Origin: Massilia sp. ST3
GTDB lineage: Bacteria; Pseudomonadota; Gammaproteobacteria; Burkholderiales; Burkholderiaceae_D
DNA length: 43,910 nucleotides
Direction: 5' to 3'
Assembly: GCF_018119405.1 (NCBI RefSeq)
Contig: NZ_JAGPWC010000040.1
Span: 1 to 43,910, forward strand
Positions 1-7,424 of this stretch are shown piece by piece. The first letter of the stretch is position 1. Each line of letters starts with the position of its first letter. The translations under genes and the position numbers were made by a program. The notes beneath the pieces are model-generated. The model did no database searches. It had not been told where the DNA came from and worked only from the letters and a program-made list of their open reading frames with translations.

Positions 1-1132
1 GCGTGGCGACTGCCGGGGCTTCCGCCCCGCCCTGTCCGGGACGAAAGGCAAGCATGCGCAGCAGGGTCATCGTGAAGCCGGCGTACTCGTCCGGCGCCAG
101 GCCGATCTCGTTACGGCCGTGGACGGCGATCTGGTAATACAGCTGCACTTCCTGGGCGTCGAATTCGCCGGCCAGGCGCAGGATGTCGGCCAGTTCCGGC
201 AAGTCTTGCGGCACGGCCGAGGGCACGCTCTGGGCCAGGGCGATCCGGTGCAGCAGGGTGCCGAGGTCCTGCAGCGCGCCGTTGTACGACAGGCTGCGGC
301 TGGCCATCTCGTCGGCCACCGCCATCAGGTCGGCGCCGTCCTGGGCCGCCAGCGCGTCCAGCAGACGCACCAGGTAGGACTGGTCGAGCGCGCCCAGCAT
401 GCCCTGCACCGCGTCCAGGGTCACCTGGCCGGCGGCATAGGCGATCGCCTGGTCGGTCAGCGACAGGGCGTCGCGCATCGAGCCGTGGGCGCCCTGCGCC
501 AGCAGGCGCAGGGCCGGCTGTTCGAAACTCACGCCTTCCTGGCCCAGGATGTTCTCCAGGTGGCCGACGATGTGCCCCGGGGGCATCTGCTTGAGGTTGA
601 ACTGCAGGCAGCGCGACAGCACCGTCACCGGGATCTTCTGCGGGTCGGTGGTCGCGAGGATGAACTTGACGTGCGGCGGCGGTTCCTCGAGCGTCTTGAG
701 CATCGCGTTGAACGCGTGGTTGGTCAGCATGTGCACCTCGTCGATCATGTAGACCTTGAAGCGCGCATTGCTCGGCGCGTAGACCGCCTGCTCGAGCAGC
801 TGGGCCATCTCGTCGACGCCGCGGTTGGACGCCGCGTCCATCTCTATATAGTCGACGAAGCGGCCGGCATCGATCGCGCGGCAGGCTTCGCATTGCCCGC
901 AGGGTTCCGCCGTGATGCCGCCCTGCCCGTCCGGGCCGGTGCAGTTCAGCGACTTGGCCAGGATGCGCGACAGCGTGGTCTTGCCGACCCCGCGGGTGCC
1001 GGTGAACAGGTAGGCGTGGTGCAGGCGGCCGGTCCTCAACGCATGGCTCAGCGCACGAACGACGTGCTCCTGGCCAACCAGCGTTTCGAAGTTCTTGGGA
1101 CGGTATTTGCGGGCGAGGACTTGATAGGACAT
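1..1132 (-). CDS. dnaX: DNA polymerase III subunits gamma/tau, N-terminal part (runs off the window)
   Basis: This is the clamp-loader ATPase that loads the beta clamp and couples the replicative polymerases. About 377 residues are visible from ATG 1132, beginning MSYQVLARKYRPKNF. Visible motifs are the Walker A GTRGVGKT (residues 45-52), zinc-binding cysteines C64, C78, C81 and C84, the Walker B region YMIDEVH (about 128-134), and an LSRC sensor motif near 172. The reading frame is open to base 1 and has reached the third domain (LRMLAFRP), so the tau-specific C-terminus and any programmed frameshift site lie outside the window. The SRP RNA gene lies directly upstream on the same strand, a common arrangement in proteobacteria. 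Identity is secure; only the 3' end is missing. Confidence 0.97.
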   Translation of the reverse strand, partial: MSYQVLARKYRPKNFETLVGQEHVVRALSHALRTGRLHHAYLFTGTRGVGKTTLSRILAKSLNCTGPDGQGGITAEPCGQCEACRAIDAGRFVDYIEMDAASNRGVDEMAQLLEQAVYAPSNARFKVYMIDEVHMLTNHAFNAMLKTLEEPPPHVKFILATTDPQKIPVTVLSRCLQFNLKQMPPGHIVGHLENILGQEGVSFEQPALRLLAQGAHGSMRDALSLTDQAIAYAAGQVTLDAVQGMLGALDQSYLVRLLDALAAQDGADLMAVADEMASRSLSYNGALQDLGTLLHRIALAQSVPSAVPQDLPELADILRLAGEFDAQEVQLYYQIAVHGRNEIGLAPDEYAGFTMTLLRMLAFRPGQGGAEAPAVAT

Positions 1133-1282
1133 GCCGGGATTTTACCGCAGTTGGGCGTTGCCGCGAACAATCTCAGGTCATGCCGTCCAGCATCAGGGCG
1201 CGACCGACGAAGGGCGGACACGACAAGACGCCACTGCCGGATGGATCGCTGGAGGAGAAGGTAAAACAGGAGGGAAGATAAG

Positions 1283-1380
1283 AGGCGAGCCTGATCTGCG
1301 GCACTTGCGGTGAACGGCTTTGGCTGCTTCGTTCCCGACCTGACCAGGTAAACCATGCCACAATGCGCAGGGGCCCGCCA
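1283..1380 (-). ncRNA. ffs: Signal recognition particle 4.5S RNA
   Basis: The minus strand carries the conserved SRP apical domain: the bulged loop CAGGTCGGGAACGAAGCAGC, read downward from about 1345, is close to the E. coli 4.5S version. The ends pair: GCGGGC (1378-1373) with GCUCGC (1290-1285), allowing one G-U pair, and the helix continues inward toward the GNAR tetraloop region. The length of roughly 95-98 nt fits bacterial 4.5S RNA. A -10 TATAAT sits at 1392-1387, which puts the transcription start at about 1380 and so fixes the 5' end. The RNA binds Ffh to target membrane proteins. The exact 3' processing point is not visible. Confidence 0.93.
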
Positions 1381-1386
1381 GCGGTC

Positions 1387-1415
1387 ATTATACCGCACCG
1401 GCTCGGGTTTGGGAA
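1387..1415 (-). promoter_or_regulatory. Promoter of the SRP RNA gene
   Basis: Perfect -10 TATAAT at 1392-1387 on the minus strand. With a 17-bp spacer the -35 is TTCCCA (1415-1410), which matches the consensus at three of six positions. The predicted start at about 1380 coincides with the 5' end of the SRP RNA helix. Confidence 0.75.
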
Positions 1416-1461
1416 ACGGTGGGAAAACCGTCTGCTTGTGCCTTACCGTTGGCATATGAGC

Positions 1462-1548
1462 CGTCGTCCCGGCGAAGGCCGGGATCCAAATTTGCATGCG
1501 CCACCGCTGCGCGACGAACTTGGGCCCCGGCCTTCGCCGGGGTGACGG
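1462..1548. repeat. Paired inverted repeat, family B (copy 1)
   Basis: Two hairpin units face each other: CGTCCCGGCGAAGGCCGGGA (from about 1465) and, reversed, CCCCGGCCTTCGCCGGGGTG (from about 1525), with about 30 bp between them. The same layout, CRTYCCGGCG...GGAATCCAA and its mirror, recurs at 43251-43354, which marks this as a dispersed element. It lies between the SRP RNA promoter and the 3' end of ubiD. No coding function is seen. Confidence 0.75.
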
Positions 1549-1587
1549 TCTCGAGGCTGACTAAATACGACCAGCCGCAGGCTGCTA

Positions 1588-3072
1588 TCAGATACCCAGC
1601 TGCTGCCAGATCTCATCCACCTTCCGCTTGACCCCCTCGTCCATGACGATCGGCGTGCCCCACTCCCGATTGGTCTCCCCCGGCCACTTGTTGGTCGCAT
1701 CGATCCCCATCTTGCTCCCCAGGCCGCTGATCGGCGAAGCGAAATCGAGATAGTCGATCGGGGTGTTGTCGACCAGGACGGTGTCGCGCGTTGGATCGAC
1801 CCGGGTGGTGATCGCCCAGATCACTTCCTTCCAATCGCGCACATCGACGTCCTCGTCCACCACCACGATGAACTTGGTATACATGAACTGGCGCAGGAAA
1901 CTCCACACCCCGAACATCACGCGCTTGGCGTGGCCCGCGTACTGCTTCTTCATCTGCACCACGGCCATGCGGTAACTGCAGCCTTCCGGCGGCAGGTAGA
2001 AGTCGGTGATCTCGCTGAACTGCTTCTGCAGCAGCGGGATGAAGACCTCGTTCAGGGCCACGCCCAGCACCGCCGGTTCGTCGGGCGGCTTGCCGGTGTA
2101 GGTGGAGTGATAGATCGGATCGCGGCGCATGGTGATGCGGTCGATCGTGAACACCGGGAAGCTGTCCTGCTCATTATAGTAGCCGGTGTGGTCGCCATAC
2201 GGCCCTTCGAGCGCATGCCCGAAGCCGGACGGGTGGCTGGCATCCGGATAGATATGACCTTCCAGCACGATCTCGGCGGACGCGGGCACGCGCAGCTCGC
2301 TGCCGATGGCTTTCACGAGCGTCGTGCGGCTGCCGCGCAGCAGGCCGGCGAACTGGTATTCGGACAGACTGTCCGGCACCGGCGTCACGGCGCCCAGGAT
2401 GGTGGCCGGGTCGGCGCCCAGGGCCACCGCAATCGGGTAAGGCTGGCCCGGATTGGCCAGCGCGTGCTCGCGGAAGTCGAGCGCGCCGCCGCGGTGGGCT
2501 AGCCAGCGCATGATGACCTTGTTCGGTCCCAGCACCTGCTGGCGGTAGATGCCCAGGTTCTGGCGCTTCTTGTTCGGGCCCTTGGTAATCACCAGGCCCC
2601 AGGTGATCAGGGGGGCGATGTCACCCGGCCAGCAGTGCTGGATCGGCAGCTTGCCGAGGTCGACGTCCTGCCCTTCCCAGACGATTTCCTGGCAGGGGGC
2701 GCCGCGCACTTCCTTGGGCGCCATGTCCCAGACCGCCTTGACGAGAGAGCCCAGGCCCATGATGTCCCTGAAACCCTTGGGCGGCTCCGGCTCCTTCAGG
2801 CGCGCCAGCACGTGGCCGATGCGGCGCAGCTCGCCCACGTCCTCCGCGCCCATGCCCAGGGCCACCCGGCGCGGGGTGCCGAACAGGTTGCCGAGGACGG
2901 GGATGGTGTGGCCGGTGGGCTGGGTGAACAGGAGCGCCGGGCCGCCGGCGCGCAGGGTGCGGTCGCACACTTCGGTCATTTCGAGGTGGGGCGACACCGG
3001 GATTCCGACACGCTTGAGTTCGCCCATGCTGTCCAGCTGGGCCATGAAATCCCGTAAGTCTGTATATTTCAT
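1588..3072 (-). CDS. ubiD: 4-hydroxy-3-polyprenylbenzoate decarboxylase UbiD
   Basis: This is the prenylated-FMN-dependent decarboxylase of ubiquinone synthesis, acting on the polyprenylated hydroxybenzoate ring. The protein is 494 aa, the usual UbiD length. It begins [20 protein letters not shown] and has [12 protein letters not shown] near 38-49, the [17 protein letters not shown] and HRGGALD signatures, and [12 protein letters not shown], all typical of the family. The frame stays open upstream to a TTG at 3126, but the extra 18 residues do not resemble UbiD and the family starts at MKYxDLRDF, so ATG 3072 is preferred. No strong ribosome binding site precedes it. The prFMN synthase gene ubiX is not in the window. 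It stands alone between repeats and a divergent lytic transglycosylase gene. Confidence 0.95.
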   Translation of the reverse strand: MKYTDLRDFMAQLDSMGELKRVGIPVSPHLEMTEVCDRTLRAGGPALLFTQPTGHTIPVLGNLFGTPRRVALGMGAEDVGELRRIGHVLARLKEPEPPKGFRDIMGLGSLVKAVWDMAPKEVRGAPCQEIVWEGQDVDLGKLPIQHCWPGDIAPLITWGLVITKGPNKKRQNLGIYRQQVLGPNKVIMRWLAHRGGALDFREHALANPGQPYPIAVALGADPATILGAVTPVPDSLSEYQFAGLLRGSRTTLVKAIGSELRVPASAEIVLEGHIYPDASHPSGFGHALEGPYGDHTGYYNEQDSFPVFTIDRITMRRDPIYHSTYTGKPPDEPAVLGVALNEVFIPLLQKQFSEITDFYLPPEGCSYRMAVVQMKKQYAGHAKRVMFGVWSFLRQFMYTKFIVVVDEDVDVRDWKEVIWAITTRVDPTRDTVLVDNTPIDYLDFASPISGLGSKMGIDATNKWPGETNREWGTPIVMDEGVKRKVDEIWQQLGI

Positions 3073-3544
3073 CAAGTTTTTGATCGTTTTTTCAACTGCA
3101 TTTGGGATGTGAAGGGTCTGGCTCAAGTCCTTGAATTGCTGAGCATTTTCCAGATTGACCCGAGGAAATCAGAACTAAAAGTAATAAAGGCGGAGCGTGC
3201 TAGGGTTGACTTGATATAAGCTCGCCCCTACAATCCACCCTACTTGATGAGGCAGGCACGTCTTTTTGACATTATTTTAGCTGTTCTCATGCATTCACGG
3301 GGTCGGGGCCCCACATGACATTTTAAGGAGTGTTTTCATTGGGCGTCTGCCCAGCCCCCCGAAACAGTTGTTGAGCCACTGGTCCCTGCCGCCCTGGCCA
3401 TACCAGCTTAAGCAAAGCAATGACGGCGTCAGTCCACCGCAAGGCGGCGACAGACGATATTTCTGATGCACGGCAACGTACGTCCAAACGAAGCGCCTTT
3501 GCGCTCCGGCGGGATCGTTTTTGCCGCGACAAAAGGGAGATTCG
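3073..3544. other. Divergent intergenic region: ubiD upstream and long leader of the lytic transglycosylase
   Basis: This 470-bp stretch holds no gene I can support with confidence. On the plus strand it has a strong promoter (3206-3234) and then about 300 nt of transcribed leader. Inside the leader are a short ATG ORF at 3247-3318 (23 codons, starting MRQARLFDIILAV) and, after a strong TAAGGAG, a site with no ATG at the expected distance (TTG at 3339 or ATT at 3338). No convincing minus-strand promoter for ubiD was found. Confidence 0.5.
3206..3234 (+). promoter_or_regulatory. Strong sigma70-type promoter for the lytic transglycosylase transcript
   Basis: TTGACT at 3206-3211 and TACAAT at 3229-3234 with exactly 17 bp between them. 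The predicted start is near 3241, so the mRNA would carry a leader of about 300 nt before the gene's start codon at 3545. Confidence 0.8.
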
Positions 3545-4450
3545 ATGATGCATCGTTTCATCGCGAGCGCACGGCTCGTCCAATCCATGGCCAGCCAGCC
3601 AATCACGTGGGCTTCCGTGAGCAAAGCGGCACGTGGTCTCTTGACCACCGCACAATACACACTGACCATTTGCGGTCTCACGGCAATTGCCGCGCTCGCA
3701 CTGCTGTACACCAACGAGAACGTCGCCAAGCGCGTCTCGCAACTGCTGCATCCGCAGCCGGCCATCGTGGCTGCCACCCCGGCCGCCCCGACCGCCATCA
3801 CCGTCGCCGAGGCCGTGGCCGAGGAAACGACCCACGAGGCGCACCCTACCGTGGGCAGCTCCAAGCAGCAGCAATGGGTCACCGACTGGCTGTCGAAGCG
3901 CTACCGCGTCGCCAGCGACGCGGCCAACATGCTGGTCTCGACCGCCTACATGACGGCGCACGAGGTCAAGCTGGATCCGCTCCTGATCCTGGCCGTCATG
4001 GCGATCGAGTCGGGCCTGAATCCGTTCGCGGAAAGCCCGGTGGGCGCCAAGGGTTTGATGCAGGTCATGGCCAAGGTACACCATGACAAGTTTGCGGAAG
4101 TGGGCGGCCAGCAGGCCGCGCTGAATCCGGTCGCCAACATCCGTGTCGGCGCCCTGATCCTGAAGGACTACGTGAAGCGCACCGGTTCGGTCGAAGGCGG
4201 CCTCAAGACCTACGTGGGCGCGGCCGACATGGAAAGCGACTCGGGCTACGGCTCCAAGGTGCTGGCGGAATACCGCCGCCTGAAGCAGGTGGCCAAGGGC
4301 CACAAGGTGCCGACCTTCACCCCGCCGGCGCCGCCCGCGGCGATCGTGGTCAGCAAGCCGGCCGAGGCGGACGTCAAGCCGGCGGCGGCACCGGCCGCCA
4401 CGCCGGCCCCGGCGGAAGCGCCGGCGGCGGAAGTGATCGCCGGGCTGTAA
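3545..4450 (+). CDS. SLT-domain lytic transglycosylase (GH23-like), membrane-anchored
   Basis: A predicted murein lytic transglycosylase of 301 aa. The N-terminus has one hydrophobic segment (about residues 35-55, LTICGLTAIAALALLY), an anchor or uncleaved signal. The SLT core follows at about 120-250: AIESGLNPFA with the probable catalytic Glu, then GAKGLMQVM and NIRVGALILKDYV, which are GH23 hallmarks. The usual AAYNAG motif is replaced by TYVGAADMES, still within family variation. The C-terminal 45 residues are Pro/Ala-rich and probably unstructured in the periplasm. Start 3545 is chosen because AAAAGGGAGA ends 4 bases before it; ATG 3548 is equally in frame. A strong terminator follows at 4472. 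It probably remodels peptidoglycan; the exact subfamily is not assigned. Confidence 0.88.
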   Translation: MMHRFIASARLVQSMASQPITWASVSKAARGLLTTAQYTLTICGLTAIAALALLYTNENVAKRVSQLLHPQPAIVAATPAAPTAITVAEAVAEETTHEAHPTVGSSKQQQWVTDWLSKRYRVASDAANMLVSTAYMTAHEVKLDPLLILAVMAIESGLNPFAESPVGAKGLMQVMAKVHHDKFAEVGGQQAALNPVANIRVGALILKDYVKRTGSVEGGLKTYVGAADMESDSGYGSKVLAEYRRLKQVAKGHKVPTFTPPAPPAAIVVSKPAEADVKPAAAPAATPAPAEAPAAEVIAGL

Positions 4451-4471
4451 GCGGTACTGGACTCAGTATGG

Positions 4472-4498
4472 ACCACCGCCGAGGCGGTGGTTTTTTTT
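4472..4498 (+). terminator. Rho-independent terminator after the lytic transglycosylase
   Basis: The arms ACCACCGCC and GGCGGTGGT enclose a tight loop and are followed by a run of eight T. It separates the transglycosylase from the downstream orphan gene. Confidence 0.93.
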
Positions 4499-4586
4499 GC
4501 GCTGTTCGCGGTTCGATGCGCCACGCGCCGCACGCTCTGCAAAAATCGGCTAGGCTCCAGGCTCTTCCGACCAACTCCGCCGATCG

Positions 4587-6341
4587 ATGCTTATCCTGCT
4601 CGACCCCGACCTGCTGCCCCCGGAGCGGCGCCAGGTCCTTCTCGCTTTCCTGCGCAAGCCTTTTACCGATGACAGTTGTGCGCTGATCGAGGCGGAACTT
4701 CCCGCACTCGGCCCCGCTTACCGCGCCATGGCGGCTCAACGGCCGCTGGGAAAGTCGCTCGGCACGACCCAGGCAGCGCAAGCGGACGCGGTTCTCCGCC
4801 CGGTTGCGGAACTCAATGGACGCACGCTTCCCCTGCCATCCGGGGTGCTCTTGCAGGCCCAGGTAATTTTGCTGGAGGAAGTGGTGCGCGACGAGCTGGA
4901 ATGGCTGCAACGCAGCGGTGCAGCTTCAAGGCTGGGTCCCTGCACTCCCGCGGAGGCAAGGCTAGCCGTCCAGGCAGCCTCGTTGCACGAAGCGGCATTT
5001 CTCACGCTGGCGCGCCTGTTCGAGCTGCGCCCCCAGGGCCGCCTGATCGCGTTTGCCCTCACTCCCCTGGGCAAGGAGTGCGTGCGCAATCGCGTGGCGA
5101 CGACGACGATGCAGCACCATACCGAAGCCGCGATGCGCGCCGTCATGCTCGACACCATTGACCAGTTGCGCCGGCAAGCGTCGCGGCGCATCGACAGCAT
5201 CGCCGCCCGGCTGACTCCTACCCTGGTCGACAGCTATGCTTCCTGGCTGCTCGACGCCGGCTTTTCCCTTAGTTCGTCGATGCAAGGCGACCCCAAGGTC
5301 AAGCCGCTGATCGTCAAGGCGCGCAAGCTGTGCCGCTGGCTTGTTGTTCTCGACATCGTGCGGCTGGCCGGCGAGCACGACATGGCATGCGATGCGGCCT
5401 TGCTCCAGCAACTGGGTCTCGATATCACCCTGATGGAAGAGATACTGGCCATCCAGGCCTCCGAGCTATCGTCCGATCAGGGCGTCTATCGCACGGCCAG
5501 GGGCGGCCTGACGCTCGGCGGCGCCTCGCTGACGCACGCGCTCAACTGCTGCAAGCATGCAGTCTTGAGCGGGGACGATGCCCAAAAGCTGGGCAAGCCT
5601 TTCGAATCGCATGTCCGGAGTTACGTGGAACAGGCCGTGCCGCCAAACGACTACCTCGTCCGCCGCTGGGTCCAGTCCGGATCGAACGGCAAGGGCCGGA
5701 ATTACGATTGCGACCTCATCCTGTTCGAGCCGAAGCGCCGCAAACTCTTTTTCGTGCAGACCAAATGGAAACGCGACGGCCGAACCGCCACCCTGGAAGA
5801 CGAACTCAAGAACTGGAGAGCGAAGACAGGACCGCTGACCTACGGCGTCGGCCAATTGACCGGCCTGCGGGAGCGCTTGTCGGAGCCCGGCGTGCTCGGC
5901 CAGGTCAGGGATGCACTGGGCTCCATCGAGATGTCCGATCGCGAGATCCAGGAAAACGCCCATTTCATCGTCCTGCATACGCTGCCCTATTTCAGTGCCT
6001 ATACGATCGACGGCGTCACGATCTACGAGTGGAACCTGTTCAGGAATCTCCTGCTGCGCGGAGCGACCCAGCGTGCGGCGATCGGCCGGGGCGGGAATGC
6101 GCTGGGACGGATGTCGACGGTGGCGAGCAGCGAGCTTCTTCCGCTCGAGGACCCCGAGCAGGTGATCGCGCACTTTTTCCGCGCAGCCGGCGACCCTGCG
6201 CAACTGCTGCCCCAGGCCATGGACCACCGGCTGGGGGCACGCTACGGCTTCGACATCGTGCTGCCTGGTGCAACGCCTTGGCAGCGTGCTTTGCGCAAGC
6301 TCAGGCCGGCCAGGGTACGCATCGTCCGGCCCTATATCTGA
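4587..6341 (+). CDS. Orphan protein with C-terminal PD-(D/E)xK-type (QxK) nuclease-like motif
   Basis: I do not recognise this 584-aa protein by name. Residues 1-330 look mainly alpha-helical, with Leu- and Arg-rich stretches and no membrane segment or signal. Residues 335-395 look like a restriction-endonuclease core: a helix with E340 (GKPFESHV), beta strands with D374-C-D376 (NYDCDLILF), a short turn, then the strand KLFFVQTKWK containing Q391-T-K393. The order E...D...(Q/E)xK is that of Mrr-like and related PD-(D/E)xK folds, where Q can replace E. About 190 further residues follow. No methylase, helicase or other partner is adjacent. It is bounded by terminators at 4472 (same strand) and 6345 (opposing). 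Codon choice seems less biased to C/G endings than its neighbours. No clear ribosome binding site precedes ATG 4587; ATG 4728 is an alternative. The nuclease role is inference from the motif. Confidence 0.8.
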   Translation: MLILLDPDLLPPERRQVLLAFLRKPFTDDSCALIEAELPALGPAYRAMAAQRPLGKSLGTTQAAQADAVLRPVAELNGRTLPLPSGVLLQAQVILLEEVVRDELEWLQRSGAASRLGPCTPAEARLAVQAASLHEAAFLTLARLFELRPQGRLIAFALTPLGKECVRNRVATTTMQHHTEAAMRAVMLDTIDQLRRQASRRIDSIAARLTPTLVDSYASWLLDAGFSLSSSMQGDPKVKPLIVKARKLCRWLVVLDIVRLAGEHDMACDAALLQQLGLDITLMEEILAIQASELSSDQGVYRTARGGLTLGGASLTHALNCCKHAVLSGDDAQKLGKPFESHVRSYVEQAVPPNDYLVRRWVQSGSNGKGRNYDCDLILFEPKRRKLFFVQTKWKRDGRTATLEDELKNWRAKTGPLTYGVGQLTGLRERLSEPGVLGQVRDALGSIEMSDREIQENAHFIVLHTLPYFSAYTIDGVTIYEWNLFRNLLLRGATQRAAIGRGGNALGRMSTVASSELLPLEDPEQVIAHFFRAAGDPAQLLPQAMDHRLGARYGFDIVLPGATPWQRALRKLRPARVRIVRPYI

Positions 6342-6344
6342 GCG

Positions 6345-6382
6345 CAAAAAAGAAAAGGCCACCAGGCTTGCGCGAGGTGGCC
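6345..6382 (-). terminator. Terminator of the ribB-ribH-nusB operon
   Basis: On the minus strand GGCCACC and GGTGGCC (6382-6376 and 6363-6357) pair around a 12-nt loop and are followed by TTTTCTTTTTT. It also marks the convergent boundary with the nuclease-like gene. Confidence 0.88.
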
Positions 6383-6401
6383 AGTCAGGGACGCCGCCGG
6401 A

Positions 6402-6872
6402 TCAGCGCTTCCCGTCCGCCCCCACTTCGTCCGGACGCAGACCCGAGGCCAGCTTGTCCAGCACGCCGTTGACGTACTTGTGGCCGTCGATGCCGCCGAA
6501 GGACTTGGTCAGTTCCACCGCTTCGTTGATCACAACGCGGTAGGGAATCTCCGGATGGTTCTTCAGCTCGTAGGCGCCCAGCAGCAGCACCGCGTGCTCG
6601 ATCGGCGACAGCTCGGTCAGCTGGCGGTCGATCAGCGGGGCGATGGTCTCGCGCAGCTCGACCGAGGTACTGATCGTACCGTTCAGCAGTTCGGCGAAGA
6701 ACTCGCCGTCCGCCTTGTCGAAGCCGTGGGCGCCGCGGATGTTGGTGGCGACGGTGCGCGCCGGCTCATTGTTCAGCAGCCACTGGTACAGTCCCTGCAG
6801 CGCGAACTCGCGCGCGCGGTGGCGCGGCGTGCGGTTCTTGCTGGGGTTGGCGTGCATGCTCTTGTCAGTCAT
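6402..6872 (-). CDS. nusB: Transcription antitermination factor NusB
   Basis: NusB joins NusE (S10) on boxA RNA and supports antitermination in rRNA operons. The protein is 156 aa from ATG 6872, slightly longer than the family's ~140 because of an N-terminal tail (MTDKSMHANPSKNRTPRHRA). Family features visible are RREFALQGLYQ-like (RAREFALQGLYQWL), then IDRQLTELSPIEHAVLLLGAYEL and PYRVVINEAVELTKSFGGIDGHKYVNGVLDKLA. ATG 6872 is preferred to the upstream in-frame start at 6881 because AAGG lies at a suitable distance. It lies 19 bp downstream of ribH, the usual ribH-nusB order, and the operon terminator follows. Confidence 0.96.
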   Translation of the reverse strand: MTDKSMHANPSKNRTPRHRAREFALQGLYQWLLNNEPARTVATNIRGAHGFDKADGEFFAELLNGTISTSVELRETIAPLIDRQLTELSPIEHAVLLLGAYELKNHPEIPYRVVINEAVELTKSFGGIDGHKYVNGVLDKLASGLRPDEVGADGKR

Positions 6873-6891
6873 TTCTCTCAACCTTCTCTGT

Positions 6892-7371
6892 TTACTCTTC
6901 TTCGGCCGACAGCTCTTCCAGGCCGATCAGCAGGTTCGACATCTCGACCGCCACGCGCGCCGCGTCGGCGCCCTTCTCGGCCATGCGGACTTCCGCCTGC
7001 TCGTCGTTCTCGGTGGTCAGGATCGCGTTCGCGATCGGCATGCCGTAGTCCAGGCCGATGCGGGTGATGCCCGCGCCCGATTCGTTCGCCACCAGCTCGA
7101 AGTGGTAGGTCTCGCCGCGGATCACCGCGCCCAGCGCGATCAGCGCGTCGAACTGCTGGGTCTCGGCCATCTTCTGCAGCGCCAGCGGCACTTCCAGCGC
7201 GCCCGGCACGGTCACGTGCAGGATGTCCTCGTCGGCCACGCCCAGGCGCTTCAGCTCGGCCAGGCAGGACGACAGCAGGCCGTGGCCGATGTCGGCGTTG
7301 AAGCGGGCCTGCACGATCCCGATGCGCAGGCCGTCGCCCGCCAGATTGCTTTCAAAAGTTCCTACCGTCAT
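6892..7371 (-). CDS. ribH: 6,7-dimethyl-8-ribityllumazine synthase
   Basis: Catalyses the penultimate riboflavin step, condensing 5-amino-6-ribitylaminouracil with 3,4-dihydroxy-2-butanone 4-phosphate. The protein is 159 aa, typical of the family. Conserved elements are ARFN (22-25), [12 protein letters not shown] (55-66), the phosphate/substrate loop [12 protein letters not shown] with the probable catalytic H90, and [27 protein letters not shown] lies 6 bases upstream of ATG 7371. It is 53 bp downstream of ribB and 19 bp upstream of nusB, so the three genes form one transcription unit. Subunits normally assemble as pentamers or 60-mers. Confidence 0.97.
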   Translation of the reverse strand: MTVGTFESNLAGDGLRIGIVQARFNADIGHGLLSSCLAELKRLGVADEDILHVTVPGALEVPLALQKMAETQQFDALIALGAVIRGETYHFELVANESGAGITRIGLDYGMPIANAILTTENDEQAEVRMAEKGADAARVAVEMSNLLIGLEELSAEEE

Positions 7372-7424
7372 GGCTGACCTCTTCTTGTCTGTGTATATAT
7401 ATTAGGGATATGGTAACGCAAGCC

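Noticed and set aside
1..1132. Programmed frameshift site of dnaX
   Set aside because: The region that would hold it is outside the window; nothing to assess.
1569..1584. Terminator for ubiD
   Set aside because: CAGCC-TGC-GGCTG is followed only by GTCGTATTTAG; too weak to call.
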